In this document: piece by piece, positions 36,101 to 47,594 of the stretch
Layout of the letters: each line of letters opens with the position of its first letter
Numbering within the stretch: position 1 is the stretch's first letter
Source: Obelidium mucronatum
Taxonomy: Eukaryota > Chytridiomycota > Chytridiomycetes > Chytridiales > Chytriomycetaceae
Reading direction: 5' to 3'
NCBI GenBank assembly: GCA_025765595.1
Contig: JAIVFH010000080.1
Span: 62,001-126,000, forward strand
DNA length: 64,000 nucleotides
Translations under genes and position numbers: made by a program
Notes under the pieces: generated by a model
The model's database searches: none
Told to the model about the DNA's origin: nothing
Seen by the model: only the letters and a program-made list of their open reading frames with translations

Positions 36101-36432
36101 CCTTTTACTTAAGAAATAGAAATCTGATTGCTGATTTTTTATTATTCAGTGGCGAACTCATACGGATCCGAGCCGCCTACATTCTCCAAAACGCTTGGCG
36201 CAACTTTGTTCAAAAACGCGTTCGAAGCGAAAAGATCAAAACGAGGCATTCAGCAGCTGCAAGAATCCAAGCGTATTGGAAGGGTTATTGGGTGCGGTCG
36301 CATGTACATTTGCGTTTCAGTTATGGAGAGGCGGTGTTCTTGATTGCTGTGTGCAAGGCGTTCCGCAATTGTCACTTTCTTCTCAAAATGTATCGGCCTT
36401 GTGGAATTGTTTGTCCAAAGTCGACAAGTTAG
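33128..36432 (+). CDS. SPRY-domain protein with a C-terminal IQ-motif array
   Basis: The N-terminal part is helical (KDVCVQLQTLNAAMWAETRV, EKDLQDLEAMKEKMLAED). After an unassigned region (FLCTFAKLLDAIHPTHAL) comes a SPRY/B30.2-like segment: FGFGSTGEIFWKGEAKS, then FTTVRTIGVVVDLYSG, TICLVFDKQILPVAFGKGA. The C-terminal part has at least six IQ motifs, the calmodulin-binding type: AATIIQRVARRKLRHL, AAAKIQKNWRR, AAIVIQRKWRHW, IQRVWRGYV, AAYILQNAWRNF and AAARIQAYWKGYW. Introns are frequent and some junctions are uncertain (near 33240, 33745, 34860 and 35610), so two adjacent genes cannot be excluded. A flagellar or calcium-signalling role would fit IQ arrays in zoosporic organisms, but that is inference. 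Confidence 0.6.
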
Positions 36433-36509
36433 TTTTGGTCACAGTATGAATAAAAGTTCACAAACATATCATGAAATCATTCTTTACTACTTTATTTGGG
36501 GCTGCTTAA

Positions 36510-39243
36510 TTACTTCTTATTGCAAATTTGCTTGTGTCCAGCTTTCCAATGCTCCAGTTGACACGTTTGTGAACAATACTGAACAGTACCACATTGACTA
36601 CAAAACTTCAAGCCCTTTCCAACAAGTCCGCAAGCCGAACAACAACCTTTCTTCTGTTCATACCCTTTCTTGGAGTCACTTTTTCCTCCTGTCTTTCCTT
36701 TCAACATCCCTGCTTCTTGCATTTTCACGATACGCCCAACAAGATGCTTGCTTCCAATATCTCCAGAATCGTACAGAGGGAAGCAATCCAGCTCGGCTTG
36801 CTCACCCAAATGAAAATAAGTCGCCATGGCTCTGAATCATTTTCTGACATTGAAATGGCGGCAAGCTGATAATAAGTCGCCGCACGTTTTCTCGCTTCCT
36901 TTGTCGAGTTGTCAAGGTATACTTGAAAGTCCTTCTTCGCCAAAGTCATCTTCTGCATACTCATGTATGCGAATCCTCGATTGTAATATTCACATGTGCA
37001 TTTTGGATCACGCTTAATGTTGATTGTGCACCATTTGATTGCATCGGCATGTCTTTGGAGGTACAGACAGAGATTGGATAACATGTAAGCGTAGCGCGCC
37101 ATTCCTTGCAGTTTAAAAGCAGTTTCCACCAACATCACGGCCTTTTCGGAAGAGCTTGCCATTGTGAAAACTCCATGAAGCGCGATTGCTGCATCATTAT
37201 TTGGATGGTCCTTCATGAAACCGAGCAAAGCGTGTTGGATATTCGTGCGCATTTCAGTGGTCATGGCTCCAACTAAAGGCTCCGCCAGAAATCCAGAAGC
37301 TAAGAGTTCGACTGAATTTTTGCTAAGCCGTCCAGTGTTCCAAAATTCGAGCAATCCTTCTTCAAAATTGGTTCTAGCTTCAATAAGAAGTTGGCGAGTC
37401 GGACTTGGTTCAAAAGTCAACAGCGATGGGATGGAGAATTTACCAAAAGTAGTGATGTTTTGTTCAGGAGTAGTAGTTTGACGTTGCGTGGTAGATTTCA
37501 AGTGCTCCAAGAGCTCAACACATTCTTTTGGCAACAATCGAGATGCTTCTGACTCCATGAACTGACAATATCTATCATAATTACTCATCGAGTCGTCGAC
37601 CTTCCCACACGTCTTTTCCCAGATCTTCACTTCTGCCATTTTCTCATTGAAGTCTGAGAGGGATGCAAATTGAATTTTGGCATCTGCGACAACGCCTTGT
37701 TTCACCGCTACATCCAACCACAATTGGGCCTTCACAAAATCAGGTTTTGGAACACCGTCTCCAAACAAATACAGATTGTGCAACAAGTACGCCGCCTTTC
37801 CATGGTTGAGCCGCGCTCTGCGTATTGAAAGCTTTGGAAAGATTCTTATCGGTATGGTCATCCCCTTTCAGAAACAGAGTGCTAAATTAAAAGCGGCTGG
37901 CGAATATCCAAGTTTTGCGGCTTTTGTATACCATCTTCTGGCTTCACCCAAGTTCTTATCGGCGCCTTCGGTTCCCGTTTGGTAACAGACAGCCAAGTTG
38001 TACATGGAAAGTGGGTCGTCTGTTTCAGCCGCGGCAATCAGAGCTTCCAATGCGTTTCCAGAAAAGTTAAACTGAGCAGCGTAATGTAAAGCGGAAGGGA
38101 GCTGTTGATCCACCGCCATTTGGAGAAGTTTCTTTCCTTTCGCGAGATTAACAGGAACTCCTGGGGCGCCTTGGAGATACATTATAGCTGCATTGAACTG
38201 GGACGTGGGGAAAGCCGCGCTCTCCAGCCCTTTCATACCATTCAAGAGCAGTCACGGCATTTACTGCCGTTCCAAAACCATTTGCATAGGAAAATCCCAA
38301 GTTATTCATCCCTCCTGGATAATTCAACGCAGCAGACCTTTGAAAGTACTCGAATGCCTTTTTTGGGTTTACATCTTGACCAAACGACCCGTCACGGTAA
38401 CAAATACCCATACTGTCCAGAGCTTCTCGGACGCCAATACGCTCCAAATTACCGATAAGATATGGAGACATTTCAGAAGCTTTAGAGAGCCAACCAAAAG
38501 CCTCATTGATCCGTGAGGGGAAATATAATGGTGCCAGAATGGCGGCGTTATACAATCCCTCTGCGTTTCCTTCGTTTCCTGCTTCAAGGTAGAGAGAAAA
38601 TGCTTCTTTAAAGTTGGATGAGTCTCTGTGCGAGATGAGCTAGGATAACAAGATTCAAATCCTCCAGACATCTTTGGGAGGCCCTCTTTGCTAAGAGCCA
38701 GCAACTGATCCATGTCAAGTCCCCATTTCTTGGACACGTTTCTTGTTTTCAAAGCTGAGGGTCATACTTTCTTGTTCCGCGGCAGCATTCACGTTCAGTT
38801 CGGCGTTGACAATATTCAGATGGCATTCCTTCTTGGATGCAGCGTAGGATGGCGTTGTCGGGACTCAGCTTGCATGCTTGGGTCCAGTCCTTGATGGCCA
38901 TGTCGAAAAGTTTTTTCAACTCATATGCAGTTGCACGTTTTGCAAAAGCCTTTGGCTCCTTTGGTGCCAACTGCCACCGCCAAAGAAGCATCAGTGATTG
39001 CCAAGTCGGGTCTGTTTGAGCGGATTGCCGCTTGAGCTCGGTTCATTGCGTACTAGGAGGGGTTGAGTTGTGTCAACTTGGGTGGAAACGAAAAACGAGA
39101 AGAAAAGCAAAAAAAAGACAACCACAAACACCTTTGCAACTTTGGGTTCGAGTTTCATTGCTTTGCTGTAGCCCTTCCAGGCGCCTTCAAAGTCAGAGGC
39201 CAAGTACTAGCTCGGTGGCCTTGCGGTTTGCTTCTTCCGCCAT
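36510..39243 (-). CDS. TPR - Sel1 repeat - MYND zinc-finger protein
   Basis: It starts MAEEANRKATEL and leads into TPR-type helices (FEGAWKGYSKAMKLEPKVAK, FAKRATAYELKKLFDMAIKD). The centre has Sel1 repeats: SMGICYRDGSFGQDVNPKKA, GGMNNLGFSYANGFG, ALHYAAQFNFSG, SMYNLAVCYQTGTEGADKNL, AAYLLHNLYLFGDGVP. The C-terminus is a MYND finger with the expected cysteine spacing: CCSACGLVGKGLKFCSQC, then YCSQTCQLEHWKAGHKQIC. Such proteins act as protein-interaction scaffolds, sometimes in chaperone or ubiquitin pathways. No SET domain is seen. Frame changes lie near 39205, 38740-38530, 38210 and 37860; some are probably introns that I could not place. Confidence 0.75.
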
Positions 39244-39518
39244 TTGCTATACAAGATGTTTTCGGGTAATTTCGTTCCTTTTAATAGTTCCTTTTTATAG
39301 TTCCTTGTAGTCGATTCTGTAGTAAAATTTCGCAGCTTTTAAGCTTGCTTCAATGACATAGGGCTCTCAGTGCTCCTTCGGAACGGGCACACACGTGAAA
39401 GCTGAATGAAGAACGAAGAGAACGTTTTATTCCTGAATGCTGAATTTATGACGCGCTCTCTGTGGCATAATTATAGCAGGCAGGTCGCACCGTCCAAGTC
39501 TTGTTCTTAAAGGTGTCG

Positions 39519-39920
39519 TTAAGACCTTCCAGGAGGCGACACCAGGATAACACCATCTCCTCTGACAAACATCATTTCGTGACTTCGCTTGACAGACTGA
39601 ATGAATATGTGTAAATGTAAGTTGACGATGCCCAAAAAGTAACTCGGGGACCACATACCCGAATACGCTCCTCAAAAGTCTCTTCATTCACATCAACAAC
39701 TGTAATCACTTCATCGACATCTGAAAGTACCAAGTTCATGTGTTGGTCGTAAGCCTTGAATGAGTTTACCCAGTTAGCTTCACTTTCATTAACCATCAAA
39801 CATTACATGCAGCCTTCCTCGAAGCTCTCTATCTCCTCTCATCTTCACATAAATTCTCTCATCCAGAGAAAGGCGAACAAGGTCTAACGGTTCAGCAATG
39901 GCTCCGTCACTATTATCCAT
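39519..39920 (-). CDS. LSM3: U6 snRNA-associated Sm-like protein LSm3
   Basis: LSm3 is part of the LSm1-7 mRNA decay ring and the LSm2-8 ring on U6 snRNA. Three exons give 92 residues: [55 protein letters not shown] and FEERIR, then [20 protein letters not shown]. The Sm1 motif holds the D-x-H-M-N-L-V-L core and Sm2 the R-G-D-G-V-I core, as in all LSm3 proteins. The introns (GTAATG..TTCAAG and GTATGT..GTCAAG) splice without frame loss. The gene begins only 26 bp after the end of the MERIT40-like gene on the same strand. Confidence 0.95.
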
Positions 39921-39946
39921 TTTATAAGAGAAATATAAAGAGAAGT

Positions 39947-40921
39947 TTATTCCACATCCATTCTATCAACGCCTTCTTCAGGAGCATCAAGTGTAAAGCC
40001 GCCATCCACAATCCTCTGATCAGGATGCGCCAAAAACCGTGGGAAAAAGGACACAAACTTTTTGTAATTGTGCGTTTCAAGAAGGTAATAGTTCTTGCGT
40101 GATCCATTGAGTTCGTCCAGTTGTTCAAATACTCTTTGTACCCGGTCTTTGTGTTCACTGGCTTTATCGTGCTATTTTTGTTATGATGGAAAAAAAGGTG
40201 AGGGAATGGATTAAAAGAGAATACCCACAAACCAGGTAGATTGTATCAATCTGGTTCAGCACGTCTGTTAGATAACTAGAATTTCAAATGAGAAACTATG
40301 AAAACCTACGAAGCAAGCGGGATGTTTTGTAAATTCAAGGACTTTCGATTCACTGAAAGTAATTGGAGTTGAACGGAAATACAACAGAATCACGCGCAAT
40401 ACAAAGGACGGGTTTTCGACATCAGGAGTTTGCCCGATACTTTGTTTTTGATGAGTAATTAGCGCTGCTTGTGGTTGGTGATCGTGAAACATACAGTTCA
40501 TTGAACATCAAATCGGCATTCCACTGATCGTCCGTTTCTGTCTGAATCAATGAACGAGTCGAAGAAATAACTCGATCGGTGTCAGAAGTGAAGGGACAAA
40601 TCCATGAAGGAGAATCTACAAAGCTGGCAATGCCATACTTTGTTAAAGCGGTCAATTGAATTGCTGGTTCTTAAACGGAAGTATACCTCGTGCTTGACCG
40701 AACTGATCCTGGACTTGAGACTCACGAATCGGTTGATTAACATTCTTGATGCATCCAGTCTGGATACTTGCAGCTGGTTGCTTCAAAGGTGGCTTTAGAT
40801 TGAGATCATCTTGAATTGAAAAAACCAACCCAAGGTCGTCAGTCTTTCCTCTTGCCATCAAAGTACGACCTTCAATAGATACATCGACGCAGAAGAGAAT
40901 CCGTTCCGGCAAAAGAGGCAT
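39947..40921 (-). CDS. MERIT40/BABAM1-like protein
   Basis: It starts [17 protein letters not shown], the first strand of a von Willebrand A-like fold. It continues with [36 protein letters not shown], then [19 protein letters not shown] and FTKHPACFV, followed by a C-terminal part [34 protein letters not shown] and GFTLDAPEE. The order of strands and the closing LAHP-x-QR match BABAM1, which organises the BRCA1-A and BRISC K63-deubiquitinase complexes. Such proteins are patchy in fungi. Several introns are present, and exact junctions around 40100-40300 and 40500-40600 are uncertain. Confidence 0.7.
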
Positions 40922-41115
40922 GTTTTGGGTCTAATTTTCTGATTATTTCTTCAATAAAACAACACCTTCGTGTTTTAATCGTCATATTCAAAAAGAGACA
41001 TCGAAGAATAAAGATATTATTGAGCTATAATCGATTCTTATGTTGTATTTACATCCTTCCATTAATCTACATATCTCCATCCTTTTGGAAAAAAATAAGT
41101 AAATAATAGTGCAAA

Positions 41116-43460
41116 ATGGTCAGTCAACAGTACAAAACCAACAGCGTCAAACAACTCATACATTTGCCCTTATAAATCAGGTTGTACTGGCTGCATCCGT
41201 GTGCACAAAGGCGGGCAAGCGTACGTTTTAACCAAACTTCCGTTGACGTTGAGTGAATTTCGATGTATTAGTGTTTAACCCGCTACTTTTAGCCCTTGTT
41301 GCCCGGCACTTCGTGGATATGCCACGAGCTCGTATTGAAGGATTGCTGGCTTCATTTCCAAAGTTGATTGGCTCCAGCGATCAACACACTTTTGTTGAGA
41401 CAGATGCTGTTCGTTACGTCTACCAGGTTAGAGGCATATAAATGCGGCACTTTCGGGGCAGCGAAGTCGAATATTTTATGCGATTTGGAACACATGCTGG
41501 GAACTCGAAGGATTAGTGCGCTCTTTCCATTGAGGCGGCAAAAAAGGACAACGTCAAAACACCCAGCATTAGCAAGCGAAACGTTTGATTTAAAGTCATT
41601 CGATTATTGCATCTAAAAATATCGGACTATTGGAACGAGGGAGCTGCACTCAATTTGTCGTCAAAAAGTCAAGCTCCAACTCATCACTCACAACTCCCAC
41701 CCGTCAACTAATACATATTACCGTCAATATAGCCCCTTGAAGAACTCTTCCTCGTCCTCATTACAAACAAACAATCAAACATTCTCCAAGACATTGACTC
41801 CCTACACCTGTTTGCTCGAATCGTCAGTGAAACTTGCCGTAGTCGTGTGGACGAACGAGAAGTCTCTCGGAACGCATTTGAGCTAATCAACGTGTTTGAT
41901 GAAGTCGTTTCTGTGGGAGGGTACCGCGAGTCCGTCAATTTGGGCCACGTTAGGACAATTGTTGAGATGGAGAGTCACGAAGAGAGGATCCAAGAAGAGA
42001 TCGAGAGGGTAAGATTGGGTTTTTTAGAGTTTCCATGAGATGCTGGAGATTTTTGGAGGACTTAATGATTGGGATTATTCCTACTTTAGAACAAAGAACG
42101 CGAAGCGAAGGAAGAACTCGCCCGTAAAGCTAAGCTTATGGACGCCCAACGCCGTGAAATGGCCAAGAAAGGTGGCGGTTTCGGTGGAGCTGGTGGCTTT
42201 GGAGGAAGTGGTGGTCCCGGAAGTGGAGCAAATTATGGTGGCTTCAAATCTGGCGGTATGGGTGGCGGTGGTGGATCTGGCGGTTTTGAGTCGACTCCAA
42301 AACCATTTGCCGAAGCGACTCCGTCATATTCCAGCGCGTATGTTTCTTGAAACATCTTAAAGTCAGCTGACTCAATCAATCAATCGTCGTTTTATTGTAG
42401 CCCTGCCGCTCGGCCACTTGGAAAGGGAATGCAGCTCGGAAAGAAGCAAAACACAACGGATGCCATGTTTGAGGCAATCAAGAAAGATGAAGGTTTGGTT
42501 GAGAACAAGCCTGCGGCTGCCCGAGGCGGAAGCAGTGCCCCTGTTTCTAACGTTCGTCATGAGAGGTAATTTTTGACTTCATGGTACATAGAGAATTGAC
42601 CGATCGCAAATACCTAGTGTTCACATTGCAATTGATGAGAGAATTTCCGCCCGTGTGAGTAGAGACGGTGGTCTTGAGAATATGGAGGTGAAAGGAAAGA
42701 TGGAACTCAAAGTTACCGACGCCGCCAAGGCTCACTTCCGAGTTGCTCTACAAAATGCATACAACGATACTATTCAATTCACCGTAAGTTATCCTCGATT
42801 GAAGCATTTTTTCTCTGTTTTTGAATTCATCCATTCTAGACACATCCAAACGTCGACAAAGCCCTCTTTGCCACTGGAGTTATTGGTTTGAGAGATGCGT
42901 CAAGACCTTTTCCTGTCAATCAAGTCCTTCCACTTGTGAAATGGCGCTTTTTGTCCAAGGAAGATAGCCTACTGCCACTCTCTATTAACTGCTGGCCTTC
43001 TCCATCCGGAAATGGGACTTGTGATGTCAATATTGAGTATGAGCTTCAAGTTGACCGCCTTGAACTCCGCGATGTTGTGATTTCTGTCCCTTACCCGTGA
43101 GTTTAATAATGCAATCCATATCATAGTTTTGTTGACCAAACTGATTTGGTTGTATCCAGAGGATCGACAGATCCAGTAGTCCAAAGTGCAGATGGTCATT
43201 CTTACCAAATCCAGCGCCAATCCCGTACCATCGAATGGCAACTACCTCTAATTGACTCAAGCAACAAGAACGGGGTGTTAGAATTCACTGTTAGTGATGA
43301 AAATGTGGATGGATTCTTCCCAATTCGCGTTTCTTTCTCAAGTGTTAAACCGTATTGCAGTGTTAATGTCGGTGATGTTATTTCCTTGGATGGATCACAG
43401 AGCAGAGTTCCATTCTCTCAAGAAGTTGCTTTATTGACGGAGGAGTATGTTATTGTCTGA
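41116..43460 (+). CDS. Coatomer subunit delta (delta-COP)
   Basis: Delta-COP is part of the COPI coat for Golgi-to-ER vesicles. The longin-like N-terminus reads [53 protein letters not shown]. It continues with [20 protein letters not shown] and [20 protein letters not shown] charged stretch ([20 protein letters not shown]) and a Gly-rich linker precede the C-terminal mu-homology domain ([62 protein letters not shown]). The initiator ATG at 41116-41118 forms a 3-base coding exon before a 62-nt intron (41119-41180). The next exon is 41181-41220. The intron at 41427-41732 is 306 nt, by far the longest seen in this window. Confidence 0.97.
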
Positions 43461-43592
43461 GGGAGGTGTTGCTGGAGTTTGGCTGTGTTTCTTTTGCGTA
43501 TGGTTGGATTCCCATACCTTTTGTTGTTCCGCTTGATTCCCACCAATAAAAACAAATCAAGATCGTATGAATACATGAAAATCAGCAATATT

Positions 43593-45142
43593 TTATTGCC
43601 GCATTAATCTCTCTGCGGACAACTTAACAGCCATACACAACTTTGTAAAACTGGTTTTGTAACGTTTCCGGTGATGCAGAGCAAGTAACTCCACTTTTTC
43701 AAAGCACGCAATCAGCGATGTAAAGAAGGCATCCACTTCTGCTCTACCCCATCCACAGGCCGCACATGGCTCAACAATTTTTTCCACTAAAGTTGCAAAC
43801 ACATCTCTCAGTTCCTTGTTATAACTCAACCCAGCGCCAACCCCAAACATATTCTTGAGGATTGTTTTGAATGCAGTTCGGACTGCATCTTTCGAGCACA
43901 GTTTGGAGAATGGCAGTTGTTGGCGGAGGAACTTCCTGGCGGGGAAGTTGTTGAGGACGAGGCCGTAGCCGTGACCGTTTGGAGCTGCTTGTAGGTACGT
44001 CATAACACGAGCACGAAATTCATCTAGTGTCTTGTTGTGGTTGACAAGAATAGTTTTCAAGTCTCGAGCGTCTTGAGCCAGACCCATGTCAAAATCGTCG
44101 ATGGCAGCCTCCGATACAATGGTAAAATATTGCATTATAATGGATCCTACTATAGTGGTGTTTTTTGTTATGATGTGAGTGACTGTTAATCCACTAAAAT
44201 GTAGAAGCACTCAACAGTAATCAAAGTCATTAAACGGTCAAATGTGCAAGCTTCTTTTTCGTGGTGTCGAGGCGGTAAAAGTTTATGAATATTATGTGGG
44301 AGTATTGCCTGAAAGTTGCATGAGTCTCCAGACATACTCCCCAAAGAAATTAGGATACACACCCAGCTAGTTCATCCTCCAGCAAAAAGTCATCCTGCAC
44401 GAGTTTAAAGATATTCCCATTCTGATCTTCAATTCTCTTCATGATTCTCTTCAAATTAGTCAAACATGCGTCGGACATCCCGCCAAAGGGATTTGAGTTC
44501 GCACATGCGCATCTTCCAGCTCTTTCCGCGTAGCTCTGGATGACAGCTTTTTTCCAAGTAGTTCACGGAGCACTCTGGGTTCGAATCGGTAGTAGGAATC
44601 AATTAAATACTTGCGAGTTTCCATATCGAGAGGATAAATGAGCTGGCTTCCCAAGAGTTTCGGGCGATGGAGGTACTTTTCCAGGAGTTCAAAGTTGCGA
44701 TACTGTCAGAGAGAGAGGGAAGTCAAAAAATGTTTGATGAATCGGACAGACTAGCTTTCAAAAACCTGAGATAGAAGATAGCTTTTGACGACGGCTGCAG
44801 AATTCTGAGGGACATAGTTTGGGTTGTTTTGTTTGTTTCGGTGGAGGACTTTGGTATACGCTTGATCAACTGAAAAGTTTGCTTAATAAATCCGAGACGC
44901 AGAGAAAGATTTGATGACGGTGTGAATTTCACACAATGTACCATTATGTCCAGCCAACCAGAGCTGCCACGCGATCCTAATTGCTGGTTGAGTGACTTGT
45001 TAGAGTCTTCTAAGATAACAAACCGGTCAATGTGAAGCTCAGTGGTAAACAATACAGCCATTGAAGACACTGATGCTTGTTGGTATTGCGCCACAGGAAG
45101 GGCAAAAGATGTACTCTGTCTTGGAAGAGATGTGACAGACAT
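43593..45142 (-). CDS. FIBP-like protein (acidic FGF intracellular-binding protein family)
   Basis: The middle part reads FELLEKYLHRPKLLGSQLIY, then YYRFEPRVLRELLGKKLSS and TRKELEDAHVRTQIPLAGC. The C-terminal part has DDFDMGLAQDARDLKTILV and GAGLSYNKELRDVFATLVEK, then IVEPCAACGWGRAEVDAFF. These match the conserved FIBP blocks (ERYY..F..REVLGKKLS and LTHNKDVRDLF..LVEKFVEPC). The family is conserved in animals and some fungi, and its molecular role is unclear. The N-terminal exon is uncertain. The listed start uses MSVTSLPRQSTS, but the conserved LWL-type segment is only weakly visible in another frame near 44960. It converges on delta-COP with about 130 bp between. Confidence 0.8.
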
Positions 45143-45198
45143 GAAATAAAATAAAATAAAATAAATAACTATAAAAGATAAATAGTTAAATAACAACA

Positions 45199-46430
45199 AT
45201 GGACGTTCCACTTCTTGTGCTCGTTCTTGATTTGTTCCCTTCTCTATCGAATTCTGTTGGAGCGAAAGGAACTCTGGATTCTGCAACGTTACAAGCGTGT
45301 CCTGGAGCAGGTGTACGTCATTTGTACCTTAGCTAAACCGCAATTCCTCACCGTAAAACCAACTAGTCTCATCTTTATCAATGCGCATTTGGCTCTTCGC
45401 TTTGACGGAAGAGTTGCTGTTGTTGCTGCCGTAGCAGGAGTGGGAAGGTGCAAAACTTGAACTTGGATCTAGGCCACTTCAGCTGATTCTGCTTCGCATA
45501 TCACCAGTCACTTGATTCTAGATTCTGCGTCTTTAAATATTCAAGATGATGAAGGAAAAGCCACAGGCGGCATGTTCAAACTCTTCAAACAAGTTGATGA
45601 TGTGTTGGTGCGACGGGTTTCTGCGTTGCTTGACAAAGCCGACCTGGATAATCCCCGAAACTATACAAAACCATCGTGTTTGGCTAGCGCCTTGTCGATT
45701 GCTCTGTCGTGTGAGTTTGAGATTGTACTGATATTAGTGACCATGCCAAAAGTTTCTCAAAGAGTTTGATTCAGTCGTAAATCGCGTCAAAAGATTCCAC
45801 AAGGATCCAACGTCTACCATCCAAGCTCGAATTCTGACTCTATCTGTTTCACCTGATTCTCCCACGGAATACATATCGCTCATGAATTGTATCTTCGCAG
45901 CAAAAAAAGATGTGAGAAAGAATACGTGTCGGTGCTTATTTCGGCCCATTTACGGCCTTTTTTTCTCTTCTGGCTTTTCAGAATGTTATCATTGATGTTT
46001 GTCGACTTCTCGGAAACGATTCTGTATTCTTATCCCAAACGGCATCCTCCACAGATGGGGTCTACGTAAAAGTCTCGGATATTGACAACTTGATCACAGT
46101 GCTTTTGGTAGAGTAGAGTTGATAGCGGTTTTTTTTTTGCTTGTTACTCAAGCCAGTATCAGCATTCGTTTTTGCCAGAGCCAGCCATCCGAAAAACATT
46201 GTGTCTTCCGGGCGGTGGTCAGACAAACTTCAGTGCATCGTGTTTCTGTCACAAAAAAGCATGCAGCATTGCTTTCGTTTGCTCAGTTTGTCTGTCGAGT
46301 TGAGTACAAATTTTGTTGCTATCCTTTCAAAACGCTGTCTCATTTTTTTCTTGCAACAGTATTTTGTTCACGGAGGGAAACTTGCTCGACTTGTGGATCT
46401 TCACTGTCAATACAGTCTCAGCAAGCTTGA
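45199..46430 (+). CDS. TFB4: TFIIH core subunit TFB4/p34
   Basis: TFB4 is part of the TFIIH core used in transcription initiation and nucleotide excision repair. It has a vWA-like N-terminal fold: MDVPLLVLVLDLFPSL, FINAHLALRFDGRVAVVAAV. It continues with KPSCLASALSIALSC, ARILTLSVSPDSPTEYISLM, CIFAAKKD and VIIDVCRLLGNDSVFLSQ. The C-terminal zinc-binding part is NFSASCFCHKKACSIAFVCS, then VCLS, joined through an intron (GTTGAG..GCAACAG) to IFCSRRETCSTCGSSLSIQ. This reproduces the CFCH..CSVCLSIFC..C.TC spacing of the human protein. A phase mismatch at the first junction (about 45310-45365) is unresolved. Confidence 0.93.
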
Positions 46431-46733
46431 ATAAAAAAAGTCACGCTTGTGCGACATGAGCCGCTGTTCACTTTTTTTTTTGGATTGAACTTCATCATAT
46501 TCGGAGTCTTGTACCGCGCCTCTCAAAGATAAAGGAAACGAAGCCTCAAAAACGTGAATTTCTGCTGAATGTCCACCAAAGACTAAGAGTACAATGCATA
46601 CTGAAGAAAAGAATCAATTTTTAAGTGGTGCAAAGTGGAGCTCATTCCCTCACATTGTTCACTATTTTTGCGTGTTATCAAGAACTGTACGTAGATTGGT
46701 TCATTTTAATTTCTTTCGTTTTTTGCTTGAATA
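46431..46733. other. Intergenic, no gene seen
   Basis: This is the gap between TFB4 and the methyltransferase gene on the same strand. It is AT-rich, with a T run near 46472, and no coding or RNA gene is visible. Confidence 0.5.
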
Positions 46734-47594
46734 ATGGAAGACGGCGTCGAAGACAACACACAATTCGCATCACAGGAATACTGGGAGAGTCGTTACAAGG
46801 CGTGAGTACCCGGAAGCAATGGATGGGTGGGGAGCCAGGTGAAGAGTCTCCAAGTCCCCCGACTGACAACCAACAACAACACAAAAAAAAAGGGAAGCTG
46901 CCGAGAAACCAACTGAAACCTTCGAATGGGTTAAAGGCTGGTCATTCTATAAGGACGCAATCACTCCACTTCTGCGACATCCAGAATCTTCCGAAACAAC
47001 AACGTCAAACATTGACAACCTACCAACTCTCCTTCGATCTTACATTTGGGATGTGGGAACTCTCGGTTTAGCATCGACATGCTCCAACAATCAGGATTCA
47101 TGAATCATACGAATCTGGATTATAGTCCGGCTGTGATTGAGACAATGAGGACAGTGTTTGCAGAGTATTCAGAGACAGTCAAGTGGGTTGTCGGAGATAT
47201 CTTTGAATTGGAGAAAACTGTGGAACGAAACAGTTTTGATGTTGTTATCGATAAAGGGACTTTGGATGCGTTTTTGACGGGTATTTTACAGTTTTGTTTC
47301 TACAATTATTTATGAGACAGGGGTTTTGATTATTAATTTTTTTTTTTTTTGTACAAAAAAGGATTTCCCGATGATGACCCGTGGGATCCATCAGAAGAAG
47401 TCTGGGACCTTGTTCGGAAATATATGGGTCAAGTTCATTCAGCTATAAAACCCGGTGGTTTATTTATACATATTACTTGGGCTCAGCCGCATTTTCGGCG
47501 GAGGTTTTGTGAGGTTACCGGGATGGATGTGTCTGTCAAGAAAGTGGGGACGGATTGGGAGTATTTTGTGTATGTTGCACGTAAGAAAGAATAA
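46734..47594 (+). CDS. eEF1A lysine methyltransferase-like protein (EEF1AKMT4 type)
   Basis: It starts MEDGVEDNTQFASQEYWESR, the leader typical of this class (EYW..RY). After a short intron comes ETFEWVKGWSFYKDAITPLL. The SAM-binding loop is LGCGNSRFSIDMLQQSGF with acidic strand 2 in TNLDYSPAVIETM. Then follow VGDIFELEKTVERNSFDVVI, DKGTLDAFLTG and, after an intron with a T-rich tract, QVHSAIKPGGLFIHITWAQP and HFRRRF. The DKGTLDA motif is diagnostic of EEF1AKMT4/METTL13-type enzymes, which methylate lysines of translation elongation factor 1A. A single-base frame change lies just before the LGCGNS loop near 47050. Confidence 0.85.
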
